From: Aquamicrobium sp. LC103
Lineage (GTDB): Bacteria > Pseudomonadota > Alphaproteobacteria > Rhizobiales > Rhizobiaceae
Reading direction: 5' to 3'
NCBI RefSeq assembly: GCF_001014615.2
Contig: NZ_LBCQ02000001.1
Coordinates: 434,001 to 498,000 of the forward strand
DNA length: 64,000 nt
Shown: one piece after another, positions 10,474-20,231 of the stretch
Layout: every line of letters begins with the position of its first letter
Numbering within the stretch: the first letter of the stretch is position 1
Notes under the pieces: model-generated
What the model was told of the DNA's origin: nothing
Seen by the model: only the letters and a program-made list of their open reading frames with translations
Databases searched by the model: none
Made by a program: the position numbers and the translations under genes

Positions 10474-10938
10474 GTGGGATTATTTGATTTCGTGAAATCC
10501 GTCGGCACGAAGCTCGGCTTGGGCGGCGAGGAAGCGGGCCCGAAAGTCGAGGATCTGAAGAAGGAGCTCGATTCCCATAAGCTGGGCACCGACAAGGTCC
10601 AGATCGAGGTCGTCGGCGACAAGGCGATTCTCAAGGGGTCGGTCGCCGATCAGGCGACCTTCGAAAAGGCGGTGATCGCCGTCGGCAACACGCTCGGCGT
10701 CTCCAAGGTCGAAACCGACCTGAAGGTTGAGGCAGCCAACAGCAGCGCGGAGAAGGCTCCCGTCTTCTACACGGTTGTGAAGGGTGATAATCTCTGGAAG
10801 ATCGCCGAGAAGCAGTACGGCAAGGGAAAAGGCGCCAAGCATACGGTGATCTTCGAGGCCAACAAGCCGATGCTCACCCATCCCGACAAGATCTATCCCG
10901 GCCAGGTGCTGCGCATCCCCGACATCGAGAGCGCGTGA
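10474..10938 (+). CDS. kbp: BON and LysM domain protein (Kbp/YgaU-like)
   Basis: 154 residues from GTG 10474, with GAGGGAGA seven to eight bases upstream; earlier in-frame codons lack an SD. MGLFDFVKSVGTKLG is the family start. Residues about 25-88 form a BON domain and 98-151 a LysM domain (YTVVKGDNLWKIAEKQYG..IYPGQVLRIP). E. coli Kbp is a cytoplasmic potassium-binding protein of the same architecture; no signal peptide is visible here either. Single-gene unit ending at a terminator. Confidence 0.88.
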   Translation: MGLFDFVKSVGTKLGLGGEEAGPKVEDLKKELDSHKLGTDKVQIEVVGDKAILKGSVADQATFEKAVIAVGNTLGVSKVETDLKVEAANSSAEKAPVFYTVVKGDNLWKIAEKQYGKGKGAKHTVIFEANKPMLTHPDKIYPGQVLRIPDIESA

Positions 10939-10971
10939 CCAACAAGTTTTCGGGTTGAATTCTCGATCAGG

Positions 10972-11000
10972 ACGGCGGCAGACTTGCCGCCGTTTCCTTT
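10972..11000 (+). terminator. Rho-independent terminator after kbp
   Basis: Nine-base stem ACGGCGGCA (10972-10980) with TGCCGCCGT (10985-10993), GACT loop, then TTCCTTTTT. It overlaps the upstream region of alkB, which therefore starts from a promoter of its own or by read-through. Confidence 0.85.
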
Positions 11001-11013
11001 TTCGAGGCGCAGC

Positions 11014-11631
11014 ATGCAGGTTCTACCGCGCGGTTTCAGGCACATTCCCGGTTATCTCGACCGGGCTGCGCAGGAGGCACTGGTCGAGGATATCCGCCTG
11101 GCCGTGCGCGCCGCGCCGCTCTACACCCCGACGATGCCGAAGACCGGAAAGCCGATGAGCGTGCGCATGACTAATTGCGGCGCGCTCGGCTGGGTCACCG
11201 ACAAGCAAGGCGGCTACCGGTATCAGCCGACACATCCGTCAACGGGCGAGCCCTGGCCGCCCATTCCCGGAACGCTGCTCGAATTGTGGAAGGAAGTAGC
11301 GCAATATTCCGAGCCGCCGGAAGCCTGCCTCGTCAATTTCTATTCCGGCACCGCGAAGATGGGTCTTCACCAGGACCGCGACGAGGCGGATTTCGCCGCT
11401 CCCGTGGTCTCCGTGTCGCTGGGCGACACGTGCCTGTTCCGCGTCGGCGGCAGGATGCGCGACGATCCGACCACATCCTTCAAGCTCAAGAGCGGCGACC
11501 TCGTCGTGCTCGGCGGCGAAAGCCGGCTCGCCTTCCATGGCGTCGACCGTATCTATCCCACGACATCGACGCTTCTGAGAAACGGCGGGCGCATCAACCT
11601 GACGCTGAGGCGCGTGACGAAACCTGCCTGA
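11014..11631 (+). CDS. alkB: Alpha-ketoglutarate-dependent DNA repair dioxygenase AlkB
   Basis: 205 residues from ATG 11014 (GAGGCG upstream). The Fe(II) ligands appear as HQDRDEAD (His-x-Asp) and the distal His in LAFHGVDR; the 2-oxoglutarate-binding Arg lies in RINLTLRR. NFYSGTAKMGLHQD and the substrate lid LGWVTDKQGGYRYQP are typical of E. coli-type AlkB. It reverses 1-methyladenine and 3-methylcytosine damage oxidatively. Convergent with coaA, with three bases between the stops. Confidence 0.95.
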   Translation: MQVLPRGFRHIPGYLDRAAQEALVEDIRLAVRAAPLYTPTMPKTGKPMSVRMTNCGALGWVTDKQGGYRYQPTHPSTGEPWPPIPGTLLELWKEVAQYSEPPEACLVNFYSGTAKMGLHQDRDEADFAAPVVSVSLGDTCLFRVGGRMRDDPTTSFKLKSGDLVVLGGESRLAFHGVDRIYPTTSTLLRNGGRINLTLRRVTKPA

Positions 11632-11634
11632 ACC

Positions 11635-12597
11635 TCAGAGCTTGCGCAGCGCCACTTCCTGGATCAGATGATCCGGCCCCTTGCGCAGGATGAGATCGGC
11701 GCGGGGGCGCGTCGGCAGGATGTTTTCCTTGAGGTTCTTGAGGTTGGTGTTCTGCCACAAGCCTTCCGCGATCGCATGGGCGGCATCCTCCGACAATTGC
11801 GAATAGCGATGGAAGAAGGATTCCGGGCTCCGGAAAGCGGTTTCACGCAGCCGCATGAAACGGTCGATATACCATTTGTGGATCAGGTCCTCCTCGGCAT
11901 CGATATAGATCGAGAAGTCGAAGAAGTCGGAAACGAAGGGCACCACCTTGCCGTCCTTCGGCAGATCCCGCGTCTGCAGGACGTTGATGCCCTCGAAGAT
12001 GAGGATATCGGGACGGTCGATGGCGACGTATTCGCCGGGCAGCACGTCGTAGGTCATATGCGAATAGAGCGGGGCGCGCACGTTCGGCTGGCCGGACTTT
12101 ATGCCGGAGAGGAAACGCAGGAGCTGGCCGACGTCGTAGCTTTCGGGAAAACCCTTGCGTTCCATCAGGCCCTCGCGCCGCAGGACGGCGTTGGGCATAA
12201 GGAAGCCGTCGGTGGTGACGAGGTCGACCTTCGGGCTCGAGGGCCAGCGCTGCAGGAGTTCCTTCAGGACGCGCGCGGTGGTCGACTTACCGACGGCCAC
12301 CGAACCGGCGATGCCGATGATGAAGGGCGTCTTGACCGCGCCGTCATTGCTGAAGAAGACCTGCCGCTGGCGAAACAGGAGCTGACTGGCCTCGACATGC
12401 GCCGACAGCAGCCGCGACATCGACAGGTAGATGCGGCGCACCTCGTCGAGATCGACGGGATCGTTGAGCGAGCGCAGCCGGCGAACCTCGTCCTCCGTCA
12501 GGGTCAGCGGCGTGTCGGCACGGAAGCCGGCCCATTCCTGCGCCGAAAAGAAGCGATAGGGTGAGTATTTTTCGCTCGGAACAAGCTGGTCCATCAT
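11635..12597 (-). CDS. coaA: Pantothenate kinase type I
   Basis: 320 residues, the family's usual length. [15 protein letters not shown] is the P-loop; [12 protein letters not shown] and RKGFPESYD are signature segments, and [16 protein letters not shown] is the Walker B region. It phosphorylates pantothenate, the first committed step to coenzyme A. It lies 22 bases past hisE and closes the histidine operon, a linkage common in rhizobia although the pathways are unrelated. Confidence 0.97.
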   Translation of the reverse strand: MMDQLVPSEKYSPYRFFSAQEWAGFRADTPLTLTEDEVRRLRSLNDPVDLDEVRRIYLSMSRLLSAHVEASQLLFRQRQVFFSNDGAVKTPFIIGIAGSVAVGKSTTARVLKELLQRWPSSPKVDLVTTDGFLMPNAVLRREGLMERKGFPESYDVGQLLRFLSGIKSGQPNVRAPLYSHMTYDVLPGEYVAIDRPDILIFEGINVLQTRDLPKDGKVVPFVSDFFDFSIYIDAEEDLIHKWYIDRFMRLRETAFRSPESFFHRYSQLSEDAAHAIAEGLWQNTNLKNLKENILPTRPRADLILRKGPDHLIQEVALRKL

Positions 12598-12619
12598 TCG
12601 TTCCTTCCGCCGCCCGGCC

Positions 12620-12943
12620 TCAGCCGTCGTCGCGCGCGGCCTTCTCGGCTATTCCCGACCGGCCCGTGCGCCGCTCGAGCTCCGCAAACACCTCCCGCAA
12701 GGGCACCCCGGCGATCGTCAGCACGACAAGCCAATGGTAGAGGAGATCGGCGCTTTCAGAGACGAGCTCGGCACGGTCCCCCTTCACCGCCGCGATCACG
12801 GTCTCGACGGCCTCCTCGCCCATCTTCTGGGCGGCCTTCTCCATACCCTTGGCATAGAGCTTCGCGGTCCAGGAATCGGGATCGCCCGAGCGGGCGCGCT
12901 TGTCGATGATCCGTTCCAGGTCTTCCAGGGAAAATTCGGCCAA
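12620..12943 (-). CDS. hisE: Phosphoribosyl-ATP pyrophosphatase
   Basis: 107 residues from TTG 12943, giving [20 protein letters not shown]. It hydrolyses phosphoribosyl-ATP to phosphoribosyl-AMP, step two of histidine synthesis. The MazG-like core [26 protein letters not shown] carries the metal-binding Glu and Asp residues. GGGAGG sits five bases before this TTG; an ATG at 12958, directly after the hisF stop (TGAATG), would place that GGGAGG inside the gene and has no SD of its own, but coupled translation from it is possible. Confidence 0.93.
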   Translation of the reverse strand: MAEFSLEDLERIIDKRARSGDPDSWTAKLYAKGMEKAAQKMGEEAVETVIAAVKGDRAELVSESADLLYHWLVVLTIAGVPLREVFAELERRTGRSGIAEKAARDDG

Positions 12944-12958
12944 TGGGCCCTCCCGCAT

Positions 12959-13744
12959 TCAGGCGACGGCGTCCAGCCTCATCGCGAGGCCAGCTTTTGC
13001 CATGTGTTGCTTGGCCTGCGCAATGGTGTAGGTACCGAAATGGAAGATGGAGGCGGCAAGAACCGCCGTCGCATGGCCGTCGCGTATGCCCTCCACCAGA
13101 TGATCGAGCGTGCCGACGCCGCCCGAGGCGATCACCGGCGCGCGCACCGCGTCGGCGATGGTGCGGGTCAGGGCCAGGTCGTAGCCGGCCTTGGTGCCGT
13201 CGCGATCCATCGAGGTCAGCAGAATCTCGCCGGCGCCGCGCTCCACCATGTCGCGGGCGAATTCCACCGCGTCTATGCCGGTCGGCTGGCGGCCGCCATG
13301 CGTGAATATCTCCCAGCGATCCGCCTCGCCCTCGGCCGAGACCTTCTTGGCGTCGATCGCCACCACGATGCACTGGTTGCCGAACTTGTCGGCCGCTTCC
13401 GCCACGAAATCCGGGTTCTTCACCGCGGCCGTGTTGATCGAGACCTTGTCGGCGCCCGAAAGCAGCAGCTTGCGGATATCGGCGACCTGACGCACGCCGC
13501 CGCCAACCGTCAGCGGCATGAAGCACTGCTCGGCGGTCTTGGCGACGATGTCGAAGATCGTCTCGCGATTGTCGGACGACGCAGTGATGTCGAGGAAGCA
13601 GAGCTCGTCGGCTCCCGCCGCGTCATAGGCCTTCGCCGCCTCGACCGGATCGCCGGCATCGATGAGGTCGACGAAGTTCACGCCCTTGACGACGCGGCCG
13701 TCCTTGACGTCGAGACACGGGATCACGCGGGCCTTGAGGGTCAT
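12959..13744 (-). CDS. hisF: Imidazole glycerol phosphate synthase, cyclase subunit
   Basis: 261 residues, a beta/alpha barrel. Catalytic acids appear in [12 protein letters not shown] near the N-terminus and [13 protein letters not shown] in the second half, with phosphate-binding GGVG loops (VGGGVRQ, ASGGVG). It uses ammonia from HisH to close the imidazole ring. ATG overlaps the hisA stop by four bases. Confidence 0.98.
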   Translation of the reverse strand: MTLKARVIPCLDVKDGRVVKGVNFVDLIDAGDPVEAAKAYDAAGADELCFLDITASSDNRETIFDIVAKTAEQCFMPLTVGGGVRQVADIRKLLLSGADKVSINTAAVKNPDFVAEAADKFGNQCIVVAIDAKKVSAEGEADRWEIFTHGGRQPTGIDAVEFARDMVERGAGEILLTSMDRDGTKAGYDLALTRTIADAVRAPVIASGGVGTLDHLVEGIRDGHATAVLAASIFHFGTYTIAQAKQHMAKAGLAMRLDAVA

Positions 13745-14505
13745 GCGCGTTCCTCGAACAGCCCGGGCCGGGGCTTCAGATCGCCGCGCAGTATCGCCAG
13801 CGCCTCGGCCGGATCGATGCGCCCGTCATAGAGCGCGCGGCCGGAGATCGCGCCTTCGAGCCTGGCCGCGTCCGGCATGGTCATGCGAACGATGTCGGCG
13901 ATCGACGCCAGTCCGCCGGACGCGATCACCGGTATGGAAACGGCCTCGGCCAGATCGATGGTCGCGTCCCAGTTGATGCCGGTGAGCACGCCGTCGCGGT
14001 CGATGTCGGTGTAGATGATCGCCGCAACGCCCGCGCCCTCGAACTTTTTCGCCAGCTCGATCACGCCGAGCGAGGAGGCCTCGGCCCAACCCTCGACCGC
14101 CACCTTGCCGCCCTTGGCGTCGATGCCGACTGCGATCTTGCCCGGAAACGCCCTGCAGGCCTCCCTCACCAGATCGGGATCGCGCACGGCGACGGTGCCG
14201 AGGATGACCCTGGCAAGACCTTTCTCCAGCCAGCTTTCGACATGCGGCATGGTGCGGATGCCGCCGCCGAGCTGCACCGGGTTCCTCGTTGCCTTCAGGA
14301 TCGCCTCGACGCTCGCCCCGTTGACCGACTGGCCCTCGAAGGCGCCGTTCAAATCGACGACGTGGAGCCATTCGAAGCCCTGATCCTCGAACGTCCTCGC
14401 CTGCGCCGCCGGATCGGGGTTGTAGACGGTGGCGCTCGACATCTCGCCGAGCTTGAGGCGGACGCACTGGCCGTCCTTGAGATCGATGGCGGGGAAAAGG
14501 ATCAC
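13741..14505 (-). CDS. hisA: Phosphoribosylformimino-5-aminoimidazole carboxamide ribotide isomerase
   Basis: 254 residues, the sister barrel of His[15 protein letters not shown] holds the N-terminal catalytic Asp, [14 protein letters not shown] the second, and LGGGIRT and ASGGLAS are phosphate loops. It carries out the Amadori-type isomerisation of ProFAR. Separated by four bases from the DUF1330 gene upstream and overlapping hisF downstream, so fully within the operon. Confidence 0.98.
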   Translation of the reverse strand: MILFPAIDLKDGQCVRLKLGEMSSATVYNPDPAAQARTFEDQGFEWLHVVDLNGAFEGQSVNGASVEAILKATRNPVQLGGGIRTMPHVESWLEKGLARVILGTVAVRDPDLVREACRAFPGKIAVGIDAKGGKVAVEGWAEASSLGVIELAKKFEGAGVAAIIYTDIDRDGVLTGINWDATIDLAEAVSIPVIASGGLASIADIVRMTMPDAARLEGAISGRALYDGRIDPAEALAILRGDLKPRPGLFEERA

Positions 14506-14509
14506 GGGA

Positions 14510-14800
14510 TCAGGCGCCTTCCACGATGGCGAAGTGAGCGTTCGAGAATTGCCGGCGCAACTTCAGCGCCGCCTGGTATTCGGGCGAATGATAACAGTCG
14601 AGCGCGGTCTGGTAGCTGTCGAACTCGATCACGACCAGCCGCGAGGCAGCCGGGCCTTCGAGCACTTCACCCTGCCCGCCGCGCACCAGGAACCTGGCGC
14701 CGTATTTCTCGAACGCCTTCGCATTGGCCGCGACATATTTCGGATAATTCTCCGGCTCGGTGATGTCGACCATCGCCATCCAATAGCCCTTCTTGGTCAT
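14510..14800 (-). CDS. DUF1330 family protein within the his operon
   Basis: 96 residues, start [30 protein letters not shown]. The sequence fits DUF1330, a small dimeric alpha/beta-barrel family of unknown role ([15 protein letters not shown] and [23 protein letters not shown] are the family's usual segments). It lies between hisH and hisA with gaps of 16 and 4 bases, so it is made with the histidine enzymes. No catalytic residues can be proposed with confidence. The same insertion is familiar in rhizobial his operons. Confidence 0.9.
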   Translation of the reverse strand: MTKKGYWMAMVDITEPENYPKYVAANAKAFEKYGARFLVRGGQGEVLEGPAASRLVVIEFDSYQTALDCYHSPEYQAALKLRRQFSNAHFAIVEGA

Positions 14801-14816
14801 GGCCCTGCTCTCCTTC

Positions 14817-15467
14817 TCAAGGCTTCCACTTCAGGAAATTGCCGATCAGGGCCAGGCCCAGCGCCTGGCTCTTCTCGGGGTGGAACTGCGTGCCCGCCAT
14901 ATTGTCCCTCGCGACGGCCGCCGTGACCGGGCCGCCGTAATCCGTGACGGCGACAACGTCGTCCGGATGCGCCGCGTCGAGATGATAGGAATGCACGAAA
15001 TAGGCGTGCAGCCCGCCCTCGCCCGTGCGGATATCCGCAAGGAGCGGGTGCGAATGTTTCACGTGAATCGTGTTCCACCCGATCTGCGGGATCTTCAGGG
15101 ACGGATCGTCCGGCGCCATCTCCTTCACGTCGCCCTCGATCCAGCCGAAGCCCTCGGTGATCGTCTTTTCCAGCCCGCGCGACGACATGAGCTGCATGCC
15201 GACGCAGATGCCGAGGAATGGCCGCCCCTTCGAGCGCACCGCCTCGGTGATCGCCTCCGTCATGCCGGGGACGGCGCCGAGGCCGGCGCGGCAATCGGCA
15301 TAGGCACCAACGCCGGGCAGAACGATGCGGTCGGCGCCGAGCACGCGGTCGGCGTCCGCCGTCAGCTCGATCGCGGCATCGACGCCGCTTTCGCGCGCCG
15401 CGCGCTCGAACGCCTTGGTCGCCGAACGGAGATTGCCCGAGCCGTAGTCGATGATCGCAACGCGCAT
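14817..15467 (-). CDS. hisH: Imidazole glycerol phosphate synthase, glutamine amidotransferase subunit
   Basis: 216 residues from ATG 15467, [15 protein letters not shown]. Class I amidotransferase with catalytic Cys in [10 protein letters not shown] and His-Glu in QFHPEKSQ. It releases ammonia from glutamine for HisF. The ATG shares one base with the stop of the DUF2628 gene (TGATG). A much longer open frame extends upstream but runs through that gene. Confidence 0.97.
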   Translation of the reverse strand: MRVAIIDYGSGNLRSATKAFERAARESGVDAAIELTADADRVLGADRIVLPGVGAYADCRAGLGAVPGMTEAITEAVRSKGRPFLGICVGMQLMSSRGLEKTITEGFGWIEGDVKEMAPDDPSLKIPQIGWNTIHVKHSHPLLADIRTGEGGLHAYFVHSYHLDAAHPDDVVAVTDYGGPVTAAVARDNMAGTQFHPEKSQALGLALIGNFLKWKP

Positions 15468-15958
15468 CAGCGGTTTCCCGGATAGCTGAAGAGGCCGAGC
15501 GCCGGACCGGAGCGGCCGGTGTCGTATGCGGTGTTCGAAACGGAGATGGGGGCGGCGGCCCGCTCCGTTCCGCCGGTGTCTTCCGAGGGCTCGCGCCCAT
15601 AGGCCTCGGCAAGGTAGCGGATCTCCGCATCCTCGCGGCCATCCGCCTCGACCGCACCCCAGTCGCGCCAGCCGCGGCGGCGAAGCGCCGCGAGCTTCAG
15701 CGCAGGCCCCTCGACGCCGACATAGATCGAGACCAGCAGCGACAGCGCCGCACCCGTGGCGCCGAGGCCCGCGACGGAGCCCAGCGCGCCGAACGCCATG
15801 GCGACGACGAGCGCGATCGCGGCCTCGATCCAGAGCCGGTGCCAGAGCAGCCACAGGAACGGAGCGAGAAAGGCGAAGACGTGGAACCCGTCGCGCACGA
15901 TGACGGCCTGGTCGTCCGGCCCCCGCGAGGGCGGCTCCATCACCACGTAGCTAGCCAT
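15467..15958 (-). CDS. DUF2628 membrane protein within the his operon
   Basis: 163 residues. [38 protein letters not shown] and [14 protein letters not shown] give about three membrane helices between residues 25 and 85, followed by a charged cytoplasmic tail. This matches DUF2628, which has no assigned function. It sits between hisB (9 bases) and hisH (1-base overlap), so it is translated with the pathway; the same neighbour is usual in rhizobia. Confidence 0.88.
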   Translation of the reverse strand: MASYVVMEPPSRGPDDQAVIVRDGFHVFAFLAPFLWLLWHRLWIEAAIALVVAMAFGALGSVAGLGATGAALSLLVSIYVGVEGPALKLAALRRRGWRDWGAVEADGREDAEIRYLAEAYGREPSEDTGGTERAAAPISVSNTAYDTGRSGPALGLFSYPGNR

Positions 15959-15967
15959 GGCGCGAGC

Positions 15968-16573
15968 TCATCCGTTCAGGGTTCCCTTGGTGGAGGGAAT
16001 GGCACCCTCCTGGCGCGGATCGGGCTCCACCGCCGCCCGCAGCGCGCGCGCAACCGCCTTGAAGCAGGTTTCCGCGATATGGTGATTGTTGGCGCCGTAA
16101 TGGTTGAGAACGTGCAGCGTGATGCCGGCGTTCTGCGCCAGCGCCTGGAAGAACTCGCGCACCAGCTCGGTGTCGAACGTGCCGATCTTCGCCGCCGGGA
16201 AAGCAACGTTCCAGACGAGGAAAGGCCGTCCCGAGACGTCTATCGCCGCCTTGGTCAGCGTTTCATCCATGGCAAGGTCGATCGAGGCGTAGCGGGCGAT
16301 CCCGCGGCGCTCGCCCAGCGCCTTCGCCAGCGCCTGGCCGATGGCGATGCCGGTATCCTCGACCGTGTGGTGGTCGTCGATGTGGAGGTCGCCTTTCGCC
16401 GCGATCTTCATGTCGATCAGCGAGTGGCGCGAAAGCTGCTCCAGCATGTGGTCGAAGAAGCCGACGCCCGTGGCGATTTCCGAAACGCCCTTGCCGTCGA
16501 GATCGACGGAAACGCTGATCTCGGTTTCCCTGGTCTTGCGGCTGACGCTCGCCTTGCGCTCTGTTGCGGCCAT
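15968..16573 (-). CDS. hisB: Imidazoleglycerol-phosphate dehydratase
   Basis: 201 residues from ATG 16573, the monofunctional His[32 protein letters not shown] and [12 protein letters not shown] supply the paired manganese-binding His and Glu residues. It dehydrates imidazole glycerol phosphate. First gene of the operon hisB-DUF2628-hisH-DUF1330-hisA-hisF-hisE-coaA. The 195 bases to hslV hold both divergent promoters. Confidence 0.97.
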   Translation of the reverse strand: MAATERKASVSRKTRETEISVSVDLDGKGVSEIATGVGFFDHMLEQLSRHSLIDMKIAAKGDLHIDDHHTVEDTGIAIGQALAKALGERRGIARYASIDLAMDETLTKAAIDVSGRPFLVWNVAFPAAKIGTFDTELVREFFQALAQNAGITLHVLNHYGANNHHIAETCFKAVARALRAAVEPDPRQEGAIPSTKGTLNG

Positions 16574-16768
16574 CGAAGGCAACCTTTCCGATCGTGAAAG
16601 CGTGTGCGTCTTACCAGCATGATCGGCGAATTGCCAGCGTGCCGGAGGGCGCGGCATATAGCGAACGAGGGCGATTTGCATTCGGCCTGCAGCGACATAC
16701 ATATGCGTTCAGGCGGGCGGCGCTGCTTCAATCCCCTAGGCCGCCCGAAGGACAGTATCGGAGTTGAT

Positions 16769-17317
16769 ATGTCGAACGAATTGACAATGCACGCGACGAC
16801 CATCGTCACGGTGCGCAAGGACGGAAAAGTGGTGATCGCCGGCGACGGGCAGGTAAGCCTCGGCCAGACGATCATGAAGGGCAACGCCCGCAAGGTGCGC
16901 CGCATCGGCAAGGGCAATGTGATCGCCGGTTTCGCCGGCGCGACGGCGGATGCCTTCACGCTTCTGGAACGGCTGGAAGCGAAGCTCGAACAATATCCCG
17001 ACCAGCTCACCCGCGCCTGCGTCGAACTCGCCAAGGACTGGCGTACCGACCGCTATCTGCGCCGCCTCGAGGCGATGATGCTGGTGGCAGACAAATCGGC
17101 GACCCTGGCGCTCACCGGCAATGGCGACGTGCTCGAGCCCGAACAGGGCGTGATGGCGATCGGCTCCGGCGGCAATTACGCGCTCGCCGCGGCACGCGCG
17201 CTGATCGACACGGACAAGAGCGCCGAGGACATCGCCCGCAAGGCGATGCAGATCGCCTCGGAGATTTGCGTCTACACCAACTCGAACTTCGTGATCGAAA
17301 CCCTCGATGCCGACTGA
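16769..17317 (+). CDS. hslV: ATP-dependent protease peptidase subunit HslV (ClpQ)
   Basis: 182 residues from ATG 16769 (CGGAG upstream). [25 protein letters not shown] contains the nucleophilic Thr10, exposed after removal of the short N-terminal extension typical of rhizobia, and [12 protein letters not shown] and [13 protein letters not shown] are core segments. It forms the dodecameric chamber of the HslUV protease. The last 11 bases overlap the next gene. I looked for a heat-shock promoter and saw no clear RpoH match. Confidence 0.96.
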   Translation: MSNELTMHATTIVTVRKDGKVVIAGDGQVSLGQTIMKGNARKVRRIGKGNVIAGFAGATADAFTLLERLEAKLEQYPDQLTRACVELAKDWRTDRYLRRLEAMMLVADKSATLALTGNGDVLEPEQGVMAIGSGGNYALAAARALIDTDKSAEDIARKAMQIASEICVYTNSNFVIETLDAD

Positions 17318-17828
17318 CGGCCGCCCCCGCTACGGCTTCCGGCCGGTGGTCGAGGCCGATCTGCCGGTGATCACCGGCTGGCTGCGACAGCCGCATGTCG
17401 CGGAATGGTGGGATGATCCGGAGACGGAAATCGAATCGATCCGTGAGCATATCGACAGTGTTTCGGTCGAACCGCTGATCATCGAGCTGGACGGCCGGCC
17501 CATCGGCTACCTGCAGAGCTACGATCCGCATCTGGAGGATGACCATCCCTACCAGGACCAGCCGACCGGCACGCTCGGCATCGATCTTTCGATCGGGATT
17601 CCGGAGCTTGTCGGCAAGGGCCACGGCTCGGCGATCCTGCGCCAGTTCGCCGACGAGCTCTTCGCGGAAGGGACGCCGCGCGTGATCATCGATCCGGATC
17701 CGGCCAACGGCCGGGCAGTGCGGGCCTATGAGAAGGCGGGTTTCAAGGCATTCGACACCAGGACATCGCAATATGGTCCCGCCCTCATGATGGCGCTGGA
17801 CGCACCAGAAGAAACGGAACAGCAATGA
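17307..17828 (+). CDS. GNAT acetyltransferase, AAC(6')-like, between hslV and hslU
   Basis: 173 residues. [24 protein letters not shown] at the N-terminus, the acetyl-CoA loop [15 protein letters not shown] near residue 100, and [18 protein letters not shown] near the C-terminus define a GNAT fold related to aminoglycoside 6'-N-acetyltransferases. The substrate is unknown and resistance should not be assumed. It overlaps hslV by 11 bases and hslU by four, so all three are translated together; the same order is common in Hyphomicrobiales. Confidence 0.9.
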   Translation: MPTDGRPRYGFRPVVEADLPVITGWLRQPHVAEWWDDPETEIESIREHIDSVSVEPLIIELDGRPIGYLQSYDPHLEDDHPYQDQPTGTLGIDLSIGIPELVGKGHGSAILRQFADELFAEGTPRVIIDPDPANGRAVRAYEKAGFKAFDTRTSQYGPALMMALDAPEETEQQ

Positions 17829-19138
17829 CCACTTTCTCCCCCCGGGAAATCGTCTCGGAACTCGACCGCTACATCATCGGCCAGAAGGATGCCAAGCGCG
17901 CCGTGGCCATCGCGCTCAGGAACCGCTGGCGGCGCCAGCAGCTCGAGGGTCAGATGCGCGAGGAGGTGATGCCGAAGAACATATTGATGATCGGCCCCAC
18001 CGGCGTCGGCAAGACCGAGATTTCGCGCCGCCTGGCGAAGCTCGCCGGTGCTCCCTTCGTCAAGGTCGAGGCCACGAAATTCACCGAGGTCGGCTATGTC
18101 GGCCGCGACGTCGAGCAGATCATCCGCGACCTCGTCGAGGTGGCGATCGGGCTCGTGCGCGAGAAAATGCGCGAGGACGTGAAGGCGCGCGCGCATATGA
18201 ATGCCGAGGAGCGCGTGCTGGAGGCCCTCGTCGGCAAGACCGCAAGCCCGGCGACGCGCGATTCCTTCCGCAAGAAGCTGCGCGACAACGAACTCGACGA
18301 CAAGGAGATCGAGATCGAGGTGGCCGACACCGGCAGCGGCGGCATGCCGGGCTTCGAGATTCCCGGCATGCCGGGCGCCAATATCGGCGTGCTCAACATC
18401 AACGAGATGCTCTCCAAGGCGATGGGCGGCCAGCGCACCAAGACGATCAAGACGACCGTCAAGGAATCCTACGCGATGCTCATCAGCGACGAGTCCGACA
18501 AGCTGCTCGACCAGGACGAGGTCGTCCAGCGGGCGTTGTCGGCGACCGAGAACGACGGCATCGTCTTCCTCGACGAGATCGACAAGATCGCGACGCGCGA
18601 CGGCGGGCTCGGCGCCGGCGTCTCGCGCGAGGGCGTGCAGCGCGACCTGCTGCCGCTGGTGGAAGGAACCACGGTAGCGACGAAATACGGGCCGGTGAAG
18701 ACCGACCACATATTGTTCATCGCTTCCGGCGCCTTCCACGTCGCCAAGCCTTCCGACCTGCTGCCGGAGCTTCAGGGCCGCCTGCCGATCCGCGTCGAGC
18801 TACGCGCGCTAGAGAAGGAGGATTTCCGCCGCATCCTGACGGAAACCGAGGCGAGCCTGATCAAGCAGTACATCGCATTGATGAACACCGAGGGCGTGAC
18901 GCTGTCCTTCACCGACGACGCGATCGACGCCTTGGCCGGCATAGCGGTGGAGCTGAACGCCAGCGTCGAGAACATCGGCGCGCGCCGGCTGCAAACGGTG
19001 ATGGAACGCGTGCTCGACGAAATCTCCTTCCATGCGCCCGACCAGTCGGGCTCGGAGACCACGATCGACGCCGATTACGTCGCCAAGCATGTCGGCGATC
19101 TCGCCAAGAACACAGATTTGTCGCGTTTCATCCTCTAA
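17825..19138 (+). CDS. hslU: ATP-dependent protease ATPase subunit HslU (ClpY)
   Basis: 437 residues. [19 protein letters not shown] is Walker [12 protein letters not shown] Walker B, and [14 protein letters not shown] and the I-domain between about residues 110 and 220 complete the AAA+ unfoldase. [21 protein letters not shown] and the C-terminal LSRFIL tail, which docks into HslV, are intact. Start overlaps the upstream acetyltransferase as ATGA. Confidence 0.98.
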   Translation: MTTFSPREIVSELDRYIIGQKDAKRAVAIALRNRWRRQQLEGQMREEVMPKNILMIGPTGVGKTEISRRLAKLAGAPFVKVEATKFTEVGYVGRDVEQIIRDLVEVAIGLVREKMREDVKARAHMNAEERVLEALVGKTASPATRDSFRKKLRDNELDDKEIEIEVADTGSGGMPGFEIPGMPGANIGVLNINEMLSKAMGGQRTKTIKTTVKESYAMLISDESDKLLDQDEVVQRALSATENDGIVFLDEIDKIATRDGGLGAGVSREGVQRDLLPLVEGTTVATKYGPVKTDHILFIASGAFHVAKPSDLLPELQGRLPIRVELRALEKEDFRRILTETEASLIKQYIALMNTEGVTLSFTDDAIDALAGIAVELNASVENIGARRLQTVMERVLDEISFHAPDQSGSETTIDADYVAKHVGDLAKNTDLSRFIL

Positions 19139-19168
19139 GGGTGGGCCGCATCCGAACCGCGACGCCGG

Positions 19169-19200
19169 GAGCCCTGACGAACGATTGATTCGCGGGGCTC
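19169..19200 (+). terminator. Possible hairpin terminator after hslU
   Basis: GAGCCC at 19169-19174 pairs with GGGCTC at 19195-19200 and an inner CGAA/TTCG adds to the stem. There is no clear T-run, so a Rho-independent role is uncertain. Confidence 0.4.
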
Positions 19201-19262
19201 TCGACTTGTCCGGCGCGGAACACTAATTTGCGGCTCCTCTCAATGGTCTCTCGCGGCAAATC

Positions 19263-20222
19263 ATGAAGCTTTTCCTGCGGCTGTTCCTGTGCCTGGCCTT
19301 GTCGGCACCTGCTCTTCCGGCGGCGTCGGCAACCCTGGTTCCACCCGGCAACCGCTCAGCCGAACAACCAAACGTGCCATCGGCCTCGGCCAACCGCACG
19401 CGCGCGATGAAGAGCACCTACGACGCGAAGTACCAGAAGGTCTACGCGCTCTTCAAGAACGACGCCGCGCTGCGCGAGAAGATCCGCTTCTTCGCCGGCC
19501 AGTACGGCATCGACCCGCTTCACATCGTCGGCGCCATCGTCGGCGAGCACACCTACAATGTCGACGCCTACGACCGGCTGCAGACCTACTACGTCAAGGC
19601 GGTCTCCTATCTCGGCACCAATTTCGGCTTCAAGCACGATGGCGAGACCGTCGACGTCTTCATAGCGAGACCGCAATTCGCCGCCTGCGAGGGCAGGAAG
19701 GACAGCTACAGCCAATGGGCCTGCCGGGAAAACGTCTGGGACCGCGAGTTTCGCGGCAAGACCGTGGACGGCAGGAAATTCCCCAACGATCGGTTCGGGG
19801 CGGTCTTCTTCCAGCCCTTCTATGCGGGCCAGACCTTCGGCATCGGCCAGCTCAACCCGCTGACCGCGCTGCAGATGGGCGATCTCGTGCATAGGGTCTC
19901 CGGCTTTCCGAAGCTCGATCACCGCGATCCGCAGCAGGTCTACCGGACCATCATGGACCCCGACCTGACGCTGGCCTATGTCGCGGCGACGTTGAAGAAG
20001 TCGATCGACGCCTATCGTAACATCGCCGGCTTCGACATCTCGCAGAATCCCGGCATCACCTCGACACTCTACAATATCGGCAATCCGGAAGCCCGCGCCT
20101 ATGCCCTGAAGGTGGAGAACGAGAGGCTGCGCCGCGAGGGCAAGCCGCCCCGCATGCCGCAGGAGAACTATTACGGCTGGCTCGTCAACGACAGGCTCGA
20201 AGAACTGAAGGCGCTCTTCTGA
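19263..20222 (+). CDS. DUF1402 exported protein
   Basis: 319 residues with a clear signal peptide (MKLFLRLFLCLALSAPALPAASA). The mature part matches DUF1402, a family known to me mainly from Hyphomicrobiales. IVGAIVGEHTYNVD and FGIGQLNPLTALQMGD resemble the Glu and GxGQxN patterns of lysozyme-like transglycosylases, so a cell-wall role is an inference. It follows hslU by 124 bases, on the same strand, and is convergent with the XRE gene. Confidence 0.85.
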   Translation: MKLFLRLFLCLALSAPALPAASATLVPPGNRSAEQPNVPSASANRTRAMKSTYDAKYQKVYALFKNDAALREKIRFFAGQYGIDPLHIVGAIVGEHTYNVDAYDRLQTYYVKAVSYLGTNFGFKHDGETVDVFIARPQFAACEGRKDSYSQWACRENVWDREFRGKTVDGRKFPNDRFGAVFFQPFYAGQTFGIGQLNPLTALQMGDLVHRVSGFPKLDHRDPQQVYRTIMDPDLTLAYVAATLKKSIDAYRNIAGFDISQNPGITSTLYNIGNPEARAYALKVENERLRREGKPPRMPQENYYGWLVNDRLEELKALF

Positions 20223-20231
20223 TCCCGACGG

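Noticed and set aside
16574-16768. RpoH heat-shock promoter before hslV
   Set aside because: No good CTTG and CCTATAT-like pair at the right spacing was found; only weak matches such as TTGCAT.
17307-17828. Aminoglycoside resistance gene
   Set aside because: Although AAC(6')-like, it is embedded in a core protease operon with native codon use; nothing indicates transfer or resistance.
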